From: Echeneis naucrates
Lineage: Eukaryota; Chordata; Actinopteri; Carangiformes; Echeneidae
NCBI RefSeq assembly: GCF_900963305.1
Contig: NC_042515.1
Location: 11,839,623 to 11,903,622, forward strand
Direction of reading: 5' to 3'
Length of the DNA stretch: 64,000 nucleotides
The first letter of the stretch is position 1; the number at the start of each line of letters is the position of its first letter. The notes under the pieces are model-generated. The model saw nothing but the letters and a program-made list of their open reading frames with translations. It was not told the origin of the DNA and searched no databases. Of this stretch, positions 35,701 to 48,900 are shown one piece after another. Position numbers and translations under genes: made by a program.

Positions 35701-38700
35701 TCACTTCCCTCCAAAGTCCAGTCCACTTTGGCCTGCCTCGGCATCTACCAGTGAGGAGGCGAAGGCAGACTGGACGATCTGAAAGCCAAAGGACTCGAGC
35801 AGAGACATGTTTTGTTGAGGAGAGAAGGGAGAGGTCAGGGATGGGGCCAGCTCACTTAAGCCAGATCCTGAAACTCCCTGGGCCTTCTGGGCTTTGTGAA
35901 CTCTGTGCTGGTGCTTGTTGAGGTAGGACTTGGTGCGGAAGGCCTGACCACAGATCCCGCAGGTAAACTTCTTCTCAGGGTCCGTCTTGGCTTTGGATCT
36001 GTCTGGAGACCCCAATGCCCCAGCAGAGGCTCCATTACAGGCTAAAGATGGCATCTCCAACTCTGACTGATCAGGTTTATGTGGAGATTTAAGCTCATCA
36101 CCGTTGGGCAATTCTCCAAATGAAGGATCTGATTCTTCTGATTCCAGATGAGGACATTTCCCGGCATTTTCCTGTCCATCTGAGGTAAACATCACATGGA
36201 TAGGAAGAGGGAAGTGAGGAAGAAGAAAGAGAGCCGTGAATTAGGATAAACAGATTATAAACAATGGCTTGTTAAATACATATTTAATCCAGTGGTAGGG
36301 TGGCACCTGCAAAATCTAAAAAAGAAAAAAAAGAAAAAGAAAATAAAAGAAAAAACTTCAAACATTAGATGTTAAATGACAAAGCAACAATTACAACTGG
36401 AACATGTGGGGAGGACTGACTTTTTACACATCAATAACTCAAGAGGGTAAAAAACCAAAAACAAAACTGGAGTTCCTTCAAAACAGTAGCTATAGGATTA
36501 AAACATACAATCTAACTCAGTCCATTTGCCCAGTATCCACTGAGAATTGTGCTGTGCTCATCCAAGCAGTGGGCCATGCTAGCATCATGCCCCCAAACCC
36601 CCCTCCTGCTGGACTGTACTGACCTGCGACAGGCCCCTGGACGGGGAAGCCAGGCACCCCACCCGAGCGACTATCCCAGAAATATGGAGTCCCACCTGGC
36701 TTCCCCATGAGCAGCTCAGGCTGCAGGCCCAAGGCTGGGGGGCCAGGCTGTGGAAGAACTGGGTGTCCAGAGAGCCCATGAAAGCGACCCTCTGCCTCAG
36801 GCGAGGTGAGAAGCAGCTGGCGACTGGCACACAGGTCTACACAACACCCGGCCAGAGAGAAAGGAAGGGGGGAAGGACAGACATAACAGGCTGGCGGAAT
36901 GACCTTCATATTTCATTTCTAGTATTTTAAATGCTGTCTGTAAACACAGTGTGCTATAGTTTTAATGAATAAATAAATCCATGCTGAATGAGTCCAATCA
37001 CTGAAGCCATCAACAATGAATGGATTTACTTTTCCTCCTCCTCCGTTCAGCAAATACCAAATCACTGAAATGACTTGTAATGGAAGTAATTTTCAAAACA
37101 ATGAACTCGATCAATTGCTTGTAATGTGATGTGGCATGTGAATTATCCATAACACTAACAAGCTTCTTATATCGGATAAAATTATACAAACTTCCCCTTT
37201 TGAGTACGGGACTTGGAGTGAAAATGTGTGTAATTAAAAACACATTTAAATGGTTTGAAAACAAAATGCCAGCACTCCACTATTGCACAATTTTGCAAGA
37301 TCCTAACGAGAAAGAAGGAAAAAAAGTCCCATTGTGTTTAACATTGTATAATGTTAAAACACACAGTTTTTCTCACATACAGCCCTGATTAAAGACTACT
37401 GTGGAAACTACAGTAAATATAGTGACAGTACACATTTCAGGCCACAGTCGTTTCCAAGAAGAAATTATTTTTTCAGCTTTTCTATCTATTGAGCTTTGTT
37501 ACTCTCTATTAAATAATCTTTGCCATATCACGTTGAGCTGAGCTCATTTTTCGCATTTAAGAACTCAAATAATCACTGTTTGTCAGTTCTTAGCTTTACA
37601 GGAACTACAATAATAAGCTGAGACTTTTCAATAATACTTGCTAGTTGCTGGTGGCTGAGTTGAACTCTGACAGATGACAGTCTGAAACAAACTTAAATTG
37701 CTGAGGGAAAACACTTCCATTCATTGTACAAGAGAATTCTTAATTTAGTTATAACACTTTAGCAGAAGATGGGAATAAAGATATTTCCGAAACTAAGTCC
37801 CATAATTGTCTCACAAATTCAGAATGCTAGCTGCAAAATAAAAAGAAAACTGAACACAAATGCAGATACAAACCTGAAAAATTGTGCCAAATGGCATGCA
37901 GCGTGAAAACAACTAATCATTTGACATAGTTGAATAAGTACAAGCAGTTTTTTACCTGCTACCAAGACAGATGTAGCTGGTAAATCAACACACACGGCTT
38001 GTTGTTCCCTATTTTTATGCTTACTTCTGACCGTGCACTGTGCAGAGCTTAAATTTGTTCTTTTCATATCTATTAAAAGTCTTTGTGAATATATGATGTT
38101 TCAGAACTCATAGTTCTCTGCAGATCAACTAAAGTGGTGTAATTATGGTCCAGTAAATAGTAAAATGAATCCTGCCATCTGCTGGTGGACACACAAAAGT
38201 GTGGGGCCTAGTTTTTAAATCAATTTAGAAATATTTCCAAACACATTTTACATGCTTTCATCTCCTCATGCAAATCTGCCTCATGTCACATCTGCATCAT
38301 CTGCCTCAACCAGAAAACTATGGGCTCTATAATGTGCAGAACATGATAAAATAGTTTTTTTTTAAGCATCTTAATGTAAACCACCTCTTCAAAAATGTCA
38401 TATTGGTTCAGCCTCACTATCATGAAAGTTATCATACATCAGTACCAATTACATATATTCTTTCTCATTCATTATTAACCATTTTCTGCTGTTACTTTTG
38501 TCAGCTGTGGTAGTGGCTCACAGTTCGGTGTGCACTGTCTCTATTCTACTGGTTATCCCCCCGCAAAATGGAACGTCTACGAGAAGTTTCAATGAATCCA
38601 GGGCAAATGGAGCACATATTAACACAATCATGCAACACTGCATTGTTGAACAATTGCTGATGGACCAGCCAAGCAGGAACAGACACTGTTAACCATATGC

Positions 38701-41700
38701 TGCCATGGCCATGCTGGACAGACACACACATACAAAAGCAAAGGTGACTCAACACTCCTTGTTATGAGTAAGAACTAGTAACTACAAAGTCTAAGTGCTC
38801 AATCGCTGTATGCAATGATTGGAAAGTCATTGTACAATACTGAAGCTGTAGTTCTTATTTTCGAAAAGGGTTTTCACCACCCACTTCTGCATATCCTGTC
38901 CTTAGAGATTTATTGAAAATACTGTGAGCTTTTTAAGTTATCATGTCGGGCTTTGTTCAGCACAGTTCTGGGTCACTTTACAAGTTGATAACACCTACTA
39001 AAAAAAAAAAAAAAAAAAAAAAAGGGGAAGGGAAAGGGAAGTATTAGATTATGTGAGATATATATATATCTCACATAATCTAATACTTCCCTTTCGTTCT
39101 GGTCTGCATGAATACAACTGGCTCTGAAACACAGGTTACTCCATGCAATCTTAATCTTAGCTATGTTTCTAAAAATAACTGAAGAAATTCTAAAACTGTC
39201 ATTTTTGGAGGATATGCTGTATAGTCATTTGTTCTTAATAGGACAGCGGAGCAGAAGCTTCATAGGAAAATGTGCACAAGTTTTTGCCAGCTAAGATTAA
39301 CGGGGCGGCCTGATGAACTAAATCACTGGTTCTAAAGCAACCAGTTATTCCTAAATTTCTAGGACGCACTTAAGACTTCACCTGGATTTGTGAATAGATG
39401 GTGCAACCTCACCCAGCAATTGGAACTGTCTTATTACAAACTACCTGCAGTTCATGAGAGAAATACTTCCAGTTGCTTCCCAACAGCTAATTAGCAGAGG
39501 TTTTGTACACAATGCTCTCTCAAGTAGAAGATGGCTGATGACAGAATTACAACCAGCAGATGAAATTGCACTACAGTAAACAGCTAAGGGAAGAGCTTGG
39601 CAGCGAAGGTTGATGTATGCTTGAGTCTTAAACATACACATGCAGCAGCATGTTTCTCCAAAAAGCAGCAGAGCACATGAAAGTCAGAAACATGAACATT
39701 TGGGATGGGGCAGACGGCTGCTTGCCTTCCACTGAGCACTGGCGTCCCATGTGGTAAGGGGTGCCGTTGTGCATCTGCAGTCCCCCCCTTGGCTCAGGGA
39801 AGGTGTGCATTGTAGCAGAAGGGGGCAGTGGAGAGCCATGGTGTGTCTTTATATGCACCTTAAGGTAGGACGCAGTGGAGAAACCTGGGACCAGAAGAAC
39901 AAAGAACAAGGCAGATGTTTGACACACTCAAAGCCTTGGCTAGGAGTGGGGCACCCTGTGGACAGGAACAGGCTCTCCAGTTTCACCCCAATTGCTTTGG
40001 ATACACGATCGAAAATAGCGGAGATTGATGGTTCATCAGGAGGAAGTTGAACTGATATCCATTTTTTAAGTTGCAAATCACAGCAGTGAACATTATGATT
40101 TGCAATCCCCTAGGTCCTATTGCAGACACACATGGAACATTTTCAACACAGAGCAGAGATATTTTAAAAGCCAAGTTTGATGCAAATTGTGAAGGTGTGG
40201 TCTAATGGAGCAATGCAGGACAATACAATATGTCCACCCTTGTCTCACCCCCTGTCAATTTGTGCACCTACAGATACAAAACAAAGCTCTCACTTTGAGA
40301 AAAACACCAACAGTTTTAAAGAAATAAAATACACACATGCACATAATTTTAAGAAAATTGTGTTTTTTCTAGTTCATCAGCACCAGCAAAACAATCTTAG
40401 AAAACAAATTGTAAATAGAAATAAATAGAAAATAGTCGTCCATCGATGAGGTTCAATGGAGGACCCCAGTTACCAGTTGGAGGATGAAATATGAGGCAAG
40501 GTTAAATTTGAAGACAAAAGGACACACTCCAACACAATTTATACTGCTTTGAGATGTAACACTACAACGCTAATGAGAGGTAAAAAGGGAAAGAGAGGTA
40601 AAGAGGTAATATTCTCCACCTCTTTGTCAAATAAACTGCATAATGTATTGAATCTTGGATATGCACTTGCAGGCATTTGGGCAATGTACACGGAAGCTGT
40701 ACAGGGCTCAACATACAGCACTGTCAACCAGAATACAGACATCAACCTCTGAATATGTGTCAGGACCTGGGCCTCAAGAGAGCTTGCAGAACATGGGGCA
40801 TGCAGACTTTTTTTTTTGATAAGGATTACCTTTGTTGCAAATGCCACAGTAGTTATGTGTTCCTTCACTGTGTTTCTTGAGGTGGTCTGTCATGTAGGCA
40901 GCACGCAGGAACTTGCCACAAACTTTGCAGGGGATTTTGTCCTCGTGGCATGCAAGGTGTGATCGGAGGCGATCTCTTGTAGCAAAAGAGGCATTACAAA
41001 TCTGTAATGGAGAATTTAACCTGTTGGCACCTTTCTCATACATGATAAAAACCGTCCTTAAACTTCCTTTTGAGTTCTTATCCTGACTTAATTCTAATAT
41101 ATGGATTGCAAATGTTACCTGGCACTTGTGGGGTCTCTCTGTTGTGTGAACTTGTTTGATATGTCCGTTCAGGTGGTCGGGTCTGGAAGGAAAGAACAGG
41201 CAAACCTCAGTGACAGTGAATTTCTAATGTGTTGTCCCAGAGCTTAAATTGCCTGATTGTGCAGACATTGTTGTGAAATTAAATGATCCCCTCTAATATG
41301 ATTACACCATTAGTTACTGTACATGCCCTTAGTGTTTGGATGTTATATTTAATTTGTGTGGTGCTGCTTTTAAGACTACTTTCTTTCAATAAAAACCCAT
41401 CAGCATCCATCTAGAAATCAAGTGCTGTTAATTAGCACATAGTGACTGATTTTCCAAGAAAAGGTGAGAATCAGGTCAGTGTTTCAGTATAAACACAAGG
41501 TAATTTCACAACTGGACAGCAGTCATGAAACAAAAAAGCAAAAAACAAAACATGCGTTGTATTTTTTGAATGACAGGGTAATTTTTGTTTTGTCACTAAG
41601 ATCATTGATTTTTCAAACGTGACTGCTTTTTGTTTATGTGCCATGTGTGACACCTCCAAAGCAGTAGGTGGTGTCAGTGAGTTCGCAGTTGGGCCTGAGG

Positions 41701-43322
41701 ACACTGAGCCTGAAAATCCGATGTGCGTTTGTGTTTTTGCTGTTGAACGGTGATAGCACACCACAACATCTGCAGCTGTCTGACAGGAACTGAAAGCTGC
41801 CAGTGACAACACTGAACTGTTACTGTCTCAGAGAGAGCTGGGCCAAATCTAAAATGACTGAAAGCACAACCAGCCCTGTTTCTGTTCATGATTTCGTCTC
41901 AGAGGAATGATCGTGTGTGTATGCAGCTGTATCAGCTGGTCCTCCGTCAGTTTTATGGCTCACGTGTGAAAAAGCGAACAACAACCTGGTACATGACAGG
42001 AAACAGTGTGGTGCGGTCAGTGTTCCTCACAAAGACAATGCTGTCATTGGGAACAAATCTGTGGCTCACCTTGAAAAACCTTTCCCACAGCTTTGGCACA
42101 CGTACGGTTTTCCGACCGAGCCGTCGTGGGACCGCACATGGTACGACATCCTGTCCTTGCGTTTGAACCGGAGCCCGCACACATGGCAGGCGTACGGCTT
42201 CTCCCCGGAGTGGGAGAGCTTGTGCCGGTTCAGGTGGTAAACGTCGCGGAAAACTTTCCCGCAAATGTCACAGCCGACGTGCCGGCGGGTCCGCTCCCGT
42301 TTACGGCTGTTGTCCAGCGTGAGCCCCCCGTGGAGCTGCAGGCAGTTTTCCACCAGCCCGGAGTGCGACATGAGGGACAAGCCTCCCGCCGCCGACAGGC
42401 TGTCCCCGCCGGTGTGGACGCCGCCGCCGCCGCCGGCTCCGGCTCCGTGCTGCGCTTCGTGGTTCTTCAGGCGGGACGCTTCTGTGAAGGCTTTACCGCA
42501 AGTCCCGCAGGGGAACAAGCCATTGTCTTTGCTGTGGTTGAAGTGCACAGCCCCCACCGCTCCACCTGCTTTCTTTGGTCTCCCCCTGCCCCTCTTTGAC
42601 CCCGGGGAGCCCGCGTCGTGATGCAGCGTGTTGCCGGACATCTCCGCGGACGGAGACACCGTCAGCCCCTCCACAGGCTCCAGCAGCCGCACCGACGGCT
42701 CACCGCCGTCCTCCAGCAGGACGGCGGCGGCCGCGTCCTCTCTGCCGTCCGTATGCATCTGCGTATTGATAGCTAAGCCCTGGCCGTTCACCAGCAGCCC
42801 CGAACCGTTCAGCGCGTCCGGCTGTGCCACGGGGAAGCCCAGCTCGGCGGCAGCCGTGGCCTGAAAAAGGCTGGCGTCTCCCCCCCGGGTGGTCGGGACC
42901 AGAATCTGCACGTTGGACTGCTTGATGACCTCCTGACAGATCTCGATGACCGACCGCATCAGGAGAAACTTGGCAGCTGTCATCAACTCCGGGAAGCATT
43001 CCAGCCTCACCACGATCCTGGAGGTGTAGGCGAAGTCCAGGATGTCTTTAAAAACTTTGGGGCTGATCGTGTGCATCTCCAGCTCCCTGGCGTCGCCGTC
43101 AGCCTCCGTCTGGCGGCCGAAGACCGACTCGAAGTACTCGCTGCAGGCGGCCAACACCGCTTTGTGGGCAGGGAAGCTCTCCTCGCCGACGCGTAAGACC
43201 ACATCGCAGAACCTGCCTCCATCTTTCCTCTGAACGTTGAGGTTGTGTAGCATCTCCGCACTGTGCTTGCTCACCTGGTAGGTGTACGAAGAAGTCCAAG
43301 ACGGCTCCACTACTTTCTCCAT
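35701..43322 (-). CDS. patz1: PATZ1, BTB/AT-hook/zinc-finger regulator
   Basis: Nuclear transcription regulator. Exons: 42070-43322, 41119-41182, 40830-41001, 39726-39884, optional 36624-36836, 35701-36179. The product is 708 aa without the optional exon and 779 with it (human 687). An N-terminal BTB/POZ domain has GGRFCDVVLRVGEESFPAHK and FAYTSRIVVRLE. One AT-hook follows (KRGRGRPKK). Seven C2H2 zinc fingers run from CGTCGKAF through CGLRFKRKD and CNASFATRD to CNKGFSTAS, and an eighth (CGICGQAFRTKSYLNKH) is in the last exon before SPFSPQQNMSLLESFGFQ, near-identical to the human C-terminus. The start is the ATG at 43322 (MEKVVEPSW); the frame remains open upstream but without an earlier ATG. 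Exon 1 is GC-rich, unlike its neighbours. Intron 4 starts with GC. Confidence 0.96.
36624..36836 (-). other. patz1: patz1 optional (cassette) exon
   Basis: A 213-nt phase 1-1 segment has a pyrimidine-rich acceptor (GTTGTGTAG) and a GTCAGT donor. It encodes about 71 Pro/Gly-rich residues beginning DLCASRQLLLTSPEAEG. Inclusion or skipping both keep frame. The skipped form (…VEDGQENAGKC) matches the human arrangement (NKEGQKC), so this exon may be alternative or fish-specific. Confidence 0.6.
39032..39095. repeat. Perfect 64-bp palindrome
   Basis: Two 32-bp arms meet with no spacer between 39063 and 39064. Every base pair was checked by eye and matches. The arm runs GAAAGGGAAGTATTAG..., with an AT-rich centre. 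A 23-nt A-run and a GGGGAAGGG tract precede it. It lies in patz1 intron 4. Confidence 0.95.
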
Positions 43323-43860
43323 GCCGAATTCATCCAATAGCGGGGGATGTTGTCGACTATGGTCGGAGGGATGGCGGATTGTGTGGAACGACCTCGATCA
43401 ATTGATTTTCAGCGAGCTACAAAATCCTGAACCAGCCGCCCCTCCCCGTCGGGTTTAGCATCTAACGTTAAGCGTTAGCAGTAGCAGCAGGGAAAGATGG
43501 CAGCCCCCCAGCTTCCTGTGAACTTTGACCCCGGTTTCTTGAGGGGTGGGGGTCGCTCTTGTTCTGTGAATCGAGTGTTTCTGTGCGTTTCGACTCTGCG
43601 GCGTGTTTTTTATTTAGATTTTTTTTTCAATGTTTATCTGATCGCAGCGGCCGTCAGTCGGACTAGCTGAGGGGTCTCTCCGTGTTTTTCCGCCAAATGT
43701 GAATACGCAGGTCTCTTCCTGCCTGATCTGATTGTAAAACCCCTCCCCCCACCAGCCGAGCCGAAACCCCCCCACCCTCTTCTTCCTGCCCCCTCCCTCT
43801 CTGTAGGGACAGTCTGTATAAACAAAAACACATGTAAAACACCGCACCGTCAACTCACCT
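43323..43860 (-). promoter_or_regulatory. patz1: patz1 promoter / 5'UTR region
   Basis: CpG-containing, C-rich sequence directly upstream of the patz1 start codon, with CCCCTCCCC-type Sp1/KLF-like tracts near 43741-43800. No TATA box was picked out. The role is inferred from position and composition. Confidence 0.45.
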
Positions 43861-45167
43861 CAGGTAAAATGAGGACACCAGGCATCCTAGAAATTATCTG
43901 TAGCTGATCATGAAGATTAGTTATAAAATGCCATCTAATTTATAGATTTAGAACAACGTTTCAATCGTATAATCGTTTTAGATTAGTCTAAGTGACAAAA
44001 ATGTACCCACATCTGATCAGTCTCATTTAAGCAAACACAAATATCACATGGCCATTTGTAAATGTTAAGATGTTCCCACATTGATTTTGCCTCTGTGTCC
44101 TGCTGCACTGATGATGAGCTGTCTGTGATGAACATGACTCAAAGGGCTCAATAATCAAAACTTTTGCTGGAAAATTGTTTTCACGACCTGGTTCTTCTGA
44201 AAGTTATTGTTTATAGATGATCCATAAAGCCTTGATCAACGAGTCTTTTAAAAATGGTGCCTCATCAGGTTATACAACCTAATTTAAAAAAAAAAAAAAA
44301 AAAAATTGTCAGCCCCTTATCATGGTACCTTCAAACACCACAAGTGTTGACTAACAGTTTATTAGACTTGAGAGATATAATATATATAAAATAATGGATA
44401 AAAATAGGACCAAGATGCTCATTTTAAATGTCAATTGGACCTTTTCTTTTTATAGACCTCAAAGTGCCTTTGAAATTACTGCACTGACAGTTGACAATTA
44501 TTGACCTGCATACTTGCCAATGATGAAATGTCAGAAGAAATTCTGGCACCAAGACAGACAGCTGTAAACCTGCACACAGAAACAGGTCCCTCATAATTGT
44601 ATTACCCCACCACAATAGTGTTGAATATCAGTCCATTGTTTTGAGGGAGCTTGATACAATCTTCACACTAAGTCCTTGGTGCATCTCCTTGGAGGCGACA
44701 GCTGATAAGAGTAAAATTAATTGGACCAAGTTGCATTTTAGTAGAATTGGTGCAGAGTAAAGTAATGCAATTTAAGGTCCTTGCCATAAATTCAAACTTT
44801 ACAAATCTGGGCATGGACAGTTAAGTCCATTAGGGGTTTTAATTCAGATAATGTTACAGAGGTCTTAGTGAGTGGTGCTGCACTAAACTGCATTATGTTA
44901 AGGTGCATTTAATACTCTGCCTGCAGAAATTCAACATTAGGAACACTTAAAGCATTAACATAGTTCAACATAACACCACCACAAAGTATTGTCATGGTAA
45001 TTCAGTTGATAAAGAATCCAATTTAGAGCTGTTGTGTTGAGTACATCTGTGTACCTAATAAAATGGCTGGTGCAAATATTCATCATGACCTCTATGAACA
45101 TGGTAAAGCAAAGGTAGTAAAAAAAGAATTTTAAAAAACCCCAAGTAAACAGTGTTTTACTCAAGAT
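43861..45167. other. Intergenic DNA between patz1 and eif4enif1
   Basis: AT-rich spacer with an A-run at 44286-44305 and no recognisable exon. It joins the patz1 upstream region to the end of eif4enif1. Confidence 0.45.
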
Positions 45168-45177
45168 TTTATTTATT
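45168..45177 (-). terminator. eif4enif1: candidate poly(A) signals of eif4enif1
   Basis: Two overlapping AATAAA motifs on the - strand (AATAAATAAA), about 715 bases past the stop codon. Confidence 0.55.
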
Positions 45178-45872
45178 AATTCTATTTGTGCTTTTTATAA
45201 CTTAATCGCACATAAACTGAATCCCAAACACCCTCCGAAAACTGACAGTGTGAGCAGTGCTGTCCCCCACGGTGACAGAATGGATGGGGAAGGATACAGT
45301 CAAAGGAAAAAAAGAAAAAGGCACAGCCATTCCCTGGAGTTGTCTTGAAATGCCCTTGCCACTCAATTCTACAGAAAAGGGCCACTAGCTATGTCACAAA
45401 GTAAAGTTTGAGTATACACACACGCGCACACACACGTTACTTATCAAGCAAACATTTCTCACTAGTAGTGGCCCTCTCAGTGCGGGTTGGGGAAATCATG
45501 GTGGACAAGTCAGAGGAATGCTATCAGCTCATGGTGACGGTCTCAGTTTTTAGTTGAACTGCAAGATAACTTCCCATACCTATACACAGGTCTGTACAAT
45601 TAGGCATATACATTATTTACTTCACAGAATCTAATAGAAAAAAAAAGTCACTCAGTTCCAAAACATCTCCATTTGCCTCTTCAAAAGCAGTGACTTCAAG
45701 GTTGAAGACAAAGCAAGGCATGGTTAGACAATCCAGTTCTGTGCACTGTCTTTCAAATTAAAGTTCACATTTTTTTCTTGTAACGAGGATGTGGAGATGG
45801 GCAAGGGTTTAAAAAAAAAACAAAACAAACAAAAAAAAACAAAAAACAAAACAACTTGCTATCCAGCAGGAT

Positions 45873-45904
45873 AGTTTCGGCCATAGTTTTTTATGGCCGA
45901 AACT
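45873..45904 (-). other. eif4enif1: Perfect hairpin over the eif4enif1 stop codon
   Basis: Arms of 13 bp (AGTTTCGGCCATA and TATGGCCGAAACT) flank the 6-nt loop GTTTTT. The arm at 45892-45904 contains the last codons and two bases of the TAA at 45893-45891. The other arm lies in the 3'UTR. Confidence 0.9.
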
Positions 45905-48900
45905 CCAGCTCATCTACACTTATGACCTTGGCTGGCATGGAGGGGAGTGGCTGTTCTAAGACATCTGATCCAAACCACTTGGAAAGGCCTAAAGGGGGGC
46001 TGCCCCCATGTTGTTGGGAGCCATTCGTCCGGTGGGGGCCTTGATTCTGTGACTGAGGGCCTGGGACACCTGGATGTACTGTAAGAAAATAAAAATCTTA
46101 TCAAGTGTTGCCCATTTAACTTGACCTAATTCTGCTACTTGAGGAATATAGGTCTGTGGAACAAATACATGCAAGATACAACTAGTTTTGTTTGTGCAAA
46201 CACAGAAGTCATATTTGACATTGCCTACACCTTACTTGGTCTCTGTTGCTGAAGTTGCTGCTGCATTACTGCCAACTGCATCTGAGTACTGGCTCTGGGA
46301 GGTAGAAGTGGATGTGCTGTTGTACTTAGAGGGTACAGCGGTTGTCCAAGCAGGGTAGGAGGCAAGCCTTGAAGCTGGGCAAGGTCAACATGTGGTGGGA
46401 ATATACCTGAGAATACAAGTTCAGACATCCCTTAGTTATCAGAGTAAGGTTTCAAAATGTCTTTGTGAATTCTTGTGACCCCCCCAAAAAAAAAAAAAAA
46501 ATCCACTCACCAGCTTGTACAAGAGCAGGTCCAAGCTGTTGAGGCTGTATACCCTGTGCCAGCATTCGCTGAACCACATTAGGGTGGAGCTGGGGAGGAG
46601 GACGCACCATAGGTACATGAGATAGCAGTGGTACAGGATAGATGGGTCGTGGAAAAGATGAGGATGGCCCTGGAGGTACCATGGTTGGTGTATGGCATCC
46701 AGAGGAGCCAGGCCTGAGACGTTCTTGATCCTTGTTTTGCAGAGTCTGCGAGCTGGATTTCCCACCCCCAGACTGGGCAGCATTTCCATCCATCGGCTCT
46801 TGGTATAGATTTGGGGAACTGCTTTCTAATCACATAACCCAAAGCACAATGTTTAGCTTTGTAATGCTTCAACTTAAGTGTTTAAAAAAAAAAAAAAAAA
46901 AAAAAAAAGTCAACAAGTTGAACACAACAGTACTTAGCACAAATTTAATAGCAGAGGTTAAAGTGCGTTCATGTTAAGTGCCTTGAGTGAATATAAAAAG
47001 TCAAGTTTGTTTTATTTGACAAGTACCATGTTGGAACAGCAGCCTACTACATGTCCAACTTTTGGAGAGTGACATGGGCTAAGATAAAGAGTACTAGGGT
47101 AAAGGATAACAAATTTATATGTGCTGCAAAAAAAATTTCTATCTAGCTACACCTATTTTTTTTTTATCACTGCTTTTATATCAAATGTGTAATTCTTATT
47201 TACATTTGACTTATCTTTGACATAAGCATTTTTCCATTTGTTTTGAGGACAAATTAAAAACTATACCATTCTGAGAATGTGCTGCTGCTCCCTCCTCCTT
47301 GGTTTCTGAACGACTCAAAGGTTCATCTTTGCTTTTTTCTTTTGTGGCGTACATTTTGCGGATCACAGATGTGGGTGTAAACGATGGGGACAACTGTAGT
47401 AGAGAAAACAAACAAAAAAAAAATACTAATAATAATAATAATAATAATAATAATACCAAGGGGTCTAAAGTTTACAAAGAAAATAGTAAAAAAAAAAAAA
47501 AAAAGAATAAATAAAGACTGGTTGGTCTTGGCAGAAAATGATTTATACTGACCATGCTGGTGACAGCATTGCTTGGCGAGTTTCTCCCAGCAGGCTGAGG
47601 GCCAGGGGAGCGATTGACACGCTGTGTCCTGTTGACAATAAGCCCATCAGCATCATATGACACACCAGCCTAACTAGTAGAGGCATCTTTGCTTGATGCA
47701 TACATTTATAATACGGCAGACCCAAAAAAAAAAAAATAATAATAATAAAATAAATAAAAAAAAGCCCCTGCATCAGCCATTATTATAGCTTTTAAAAACA
47801 AGCCCCACAAATTTGACCTTCAGAGGTCGCGTTCAAAACTAACCTATTTCGAAACGACTTGTCCTGTGGCTTGTTGTAATTGGACTGGAATGAGTGGTGG
47901 GCATGTAGGGCAAGGTCCTGCTGGAATGCCAGTGCCTCTAGGTCAGCCTGATTCACTGGTATTGAGAGTGCCCTCATCTGTATCAACAATACACACAGGT
48001 CAAGAGTTACTTTTAATGGTCTTCCATTCCACTGAATGCTACATGCATTACAGCCCCTAGTTTAAGACTAGACACTATCATGAATTAATGTTCCAAAATA
48101 AGCATCTTCAAAGAGAATTTTAATTTATACCCATACAAAGCCCTAGTCTGTCATTCAAAATCATGCCATTAGTATCGTTTAGTGCTGACCTCACTCAAAA
48201 CAGACCAGAGATTTAGCTTCACCATGTGTGTTTACCTAAAGTTTACCTTTATTTATCCAACAATGAAGCTATTCATTCAAGTTAAATGTGTTCCCACATT
48301 TAACCTGTTGCCTGTTACCTGTTGCTGTGCAGAAGCGCCAGGGCTGATGGGTCGATGTACATCAAACTGTTCTGGCAGTATGGGCTGAGGACCAACAGGA
48401 AAACCTGATAGGAAAGAAGCAAGATGGCATATTCAAAACCCTCTTCCCAGAACAGAGCAAATGCTGAAGGTAAGGTGCAAATATTGTTGCTTAAATAGCC
48501 ACTGAAGCCCTATAGGACATCAAGCTGCAATTTGCAATGTGAATTTCCAAAGCAGCCTCATAGTAGGAGATAACCATAAACTTAACACATTTGGGGTCAT
48601 GCAGAAAGCTGAGAAGTGCCATTCTATAAGTTATGCAGTTTTTGGCCATTCTGGCCCCCTTCCTCAAGTTTGATATGCAAGAGCTGTATTCAAGTTTGGA
48701 ATGCAAGAGTGATTTAATTACTCAAAAGCACCCATCACAAATATTCAGCTAAAGTTTCAAGGCACAGTTATGTGATACTGACATTTTTAGGTGGCAACTT
48801 ACCTGCTGAAGGCTGCAACCGACTGTGGAAATAGTCCGGAGAGGGTGCCCTCTGAGGATAGAGAGAATGGGGTGGACCCTTATGCAGCAGGCCGTGAAGA

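Noticed and set aside
42093-42599. 168-residue open frame antisense to patz1 exon 1
   Set aside because: It is a GC-rich shadow of the PATZ1 BTB/zinc-finger exon, with no domain and no splice or start support.
43323-43337. Upstream extension of patz1 (LDEFG before the ATG)
   Set aside because: The extension would start at a TTG. The ATG at 43322 gives the human-like MEKV/MERV start.
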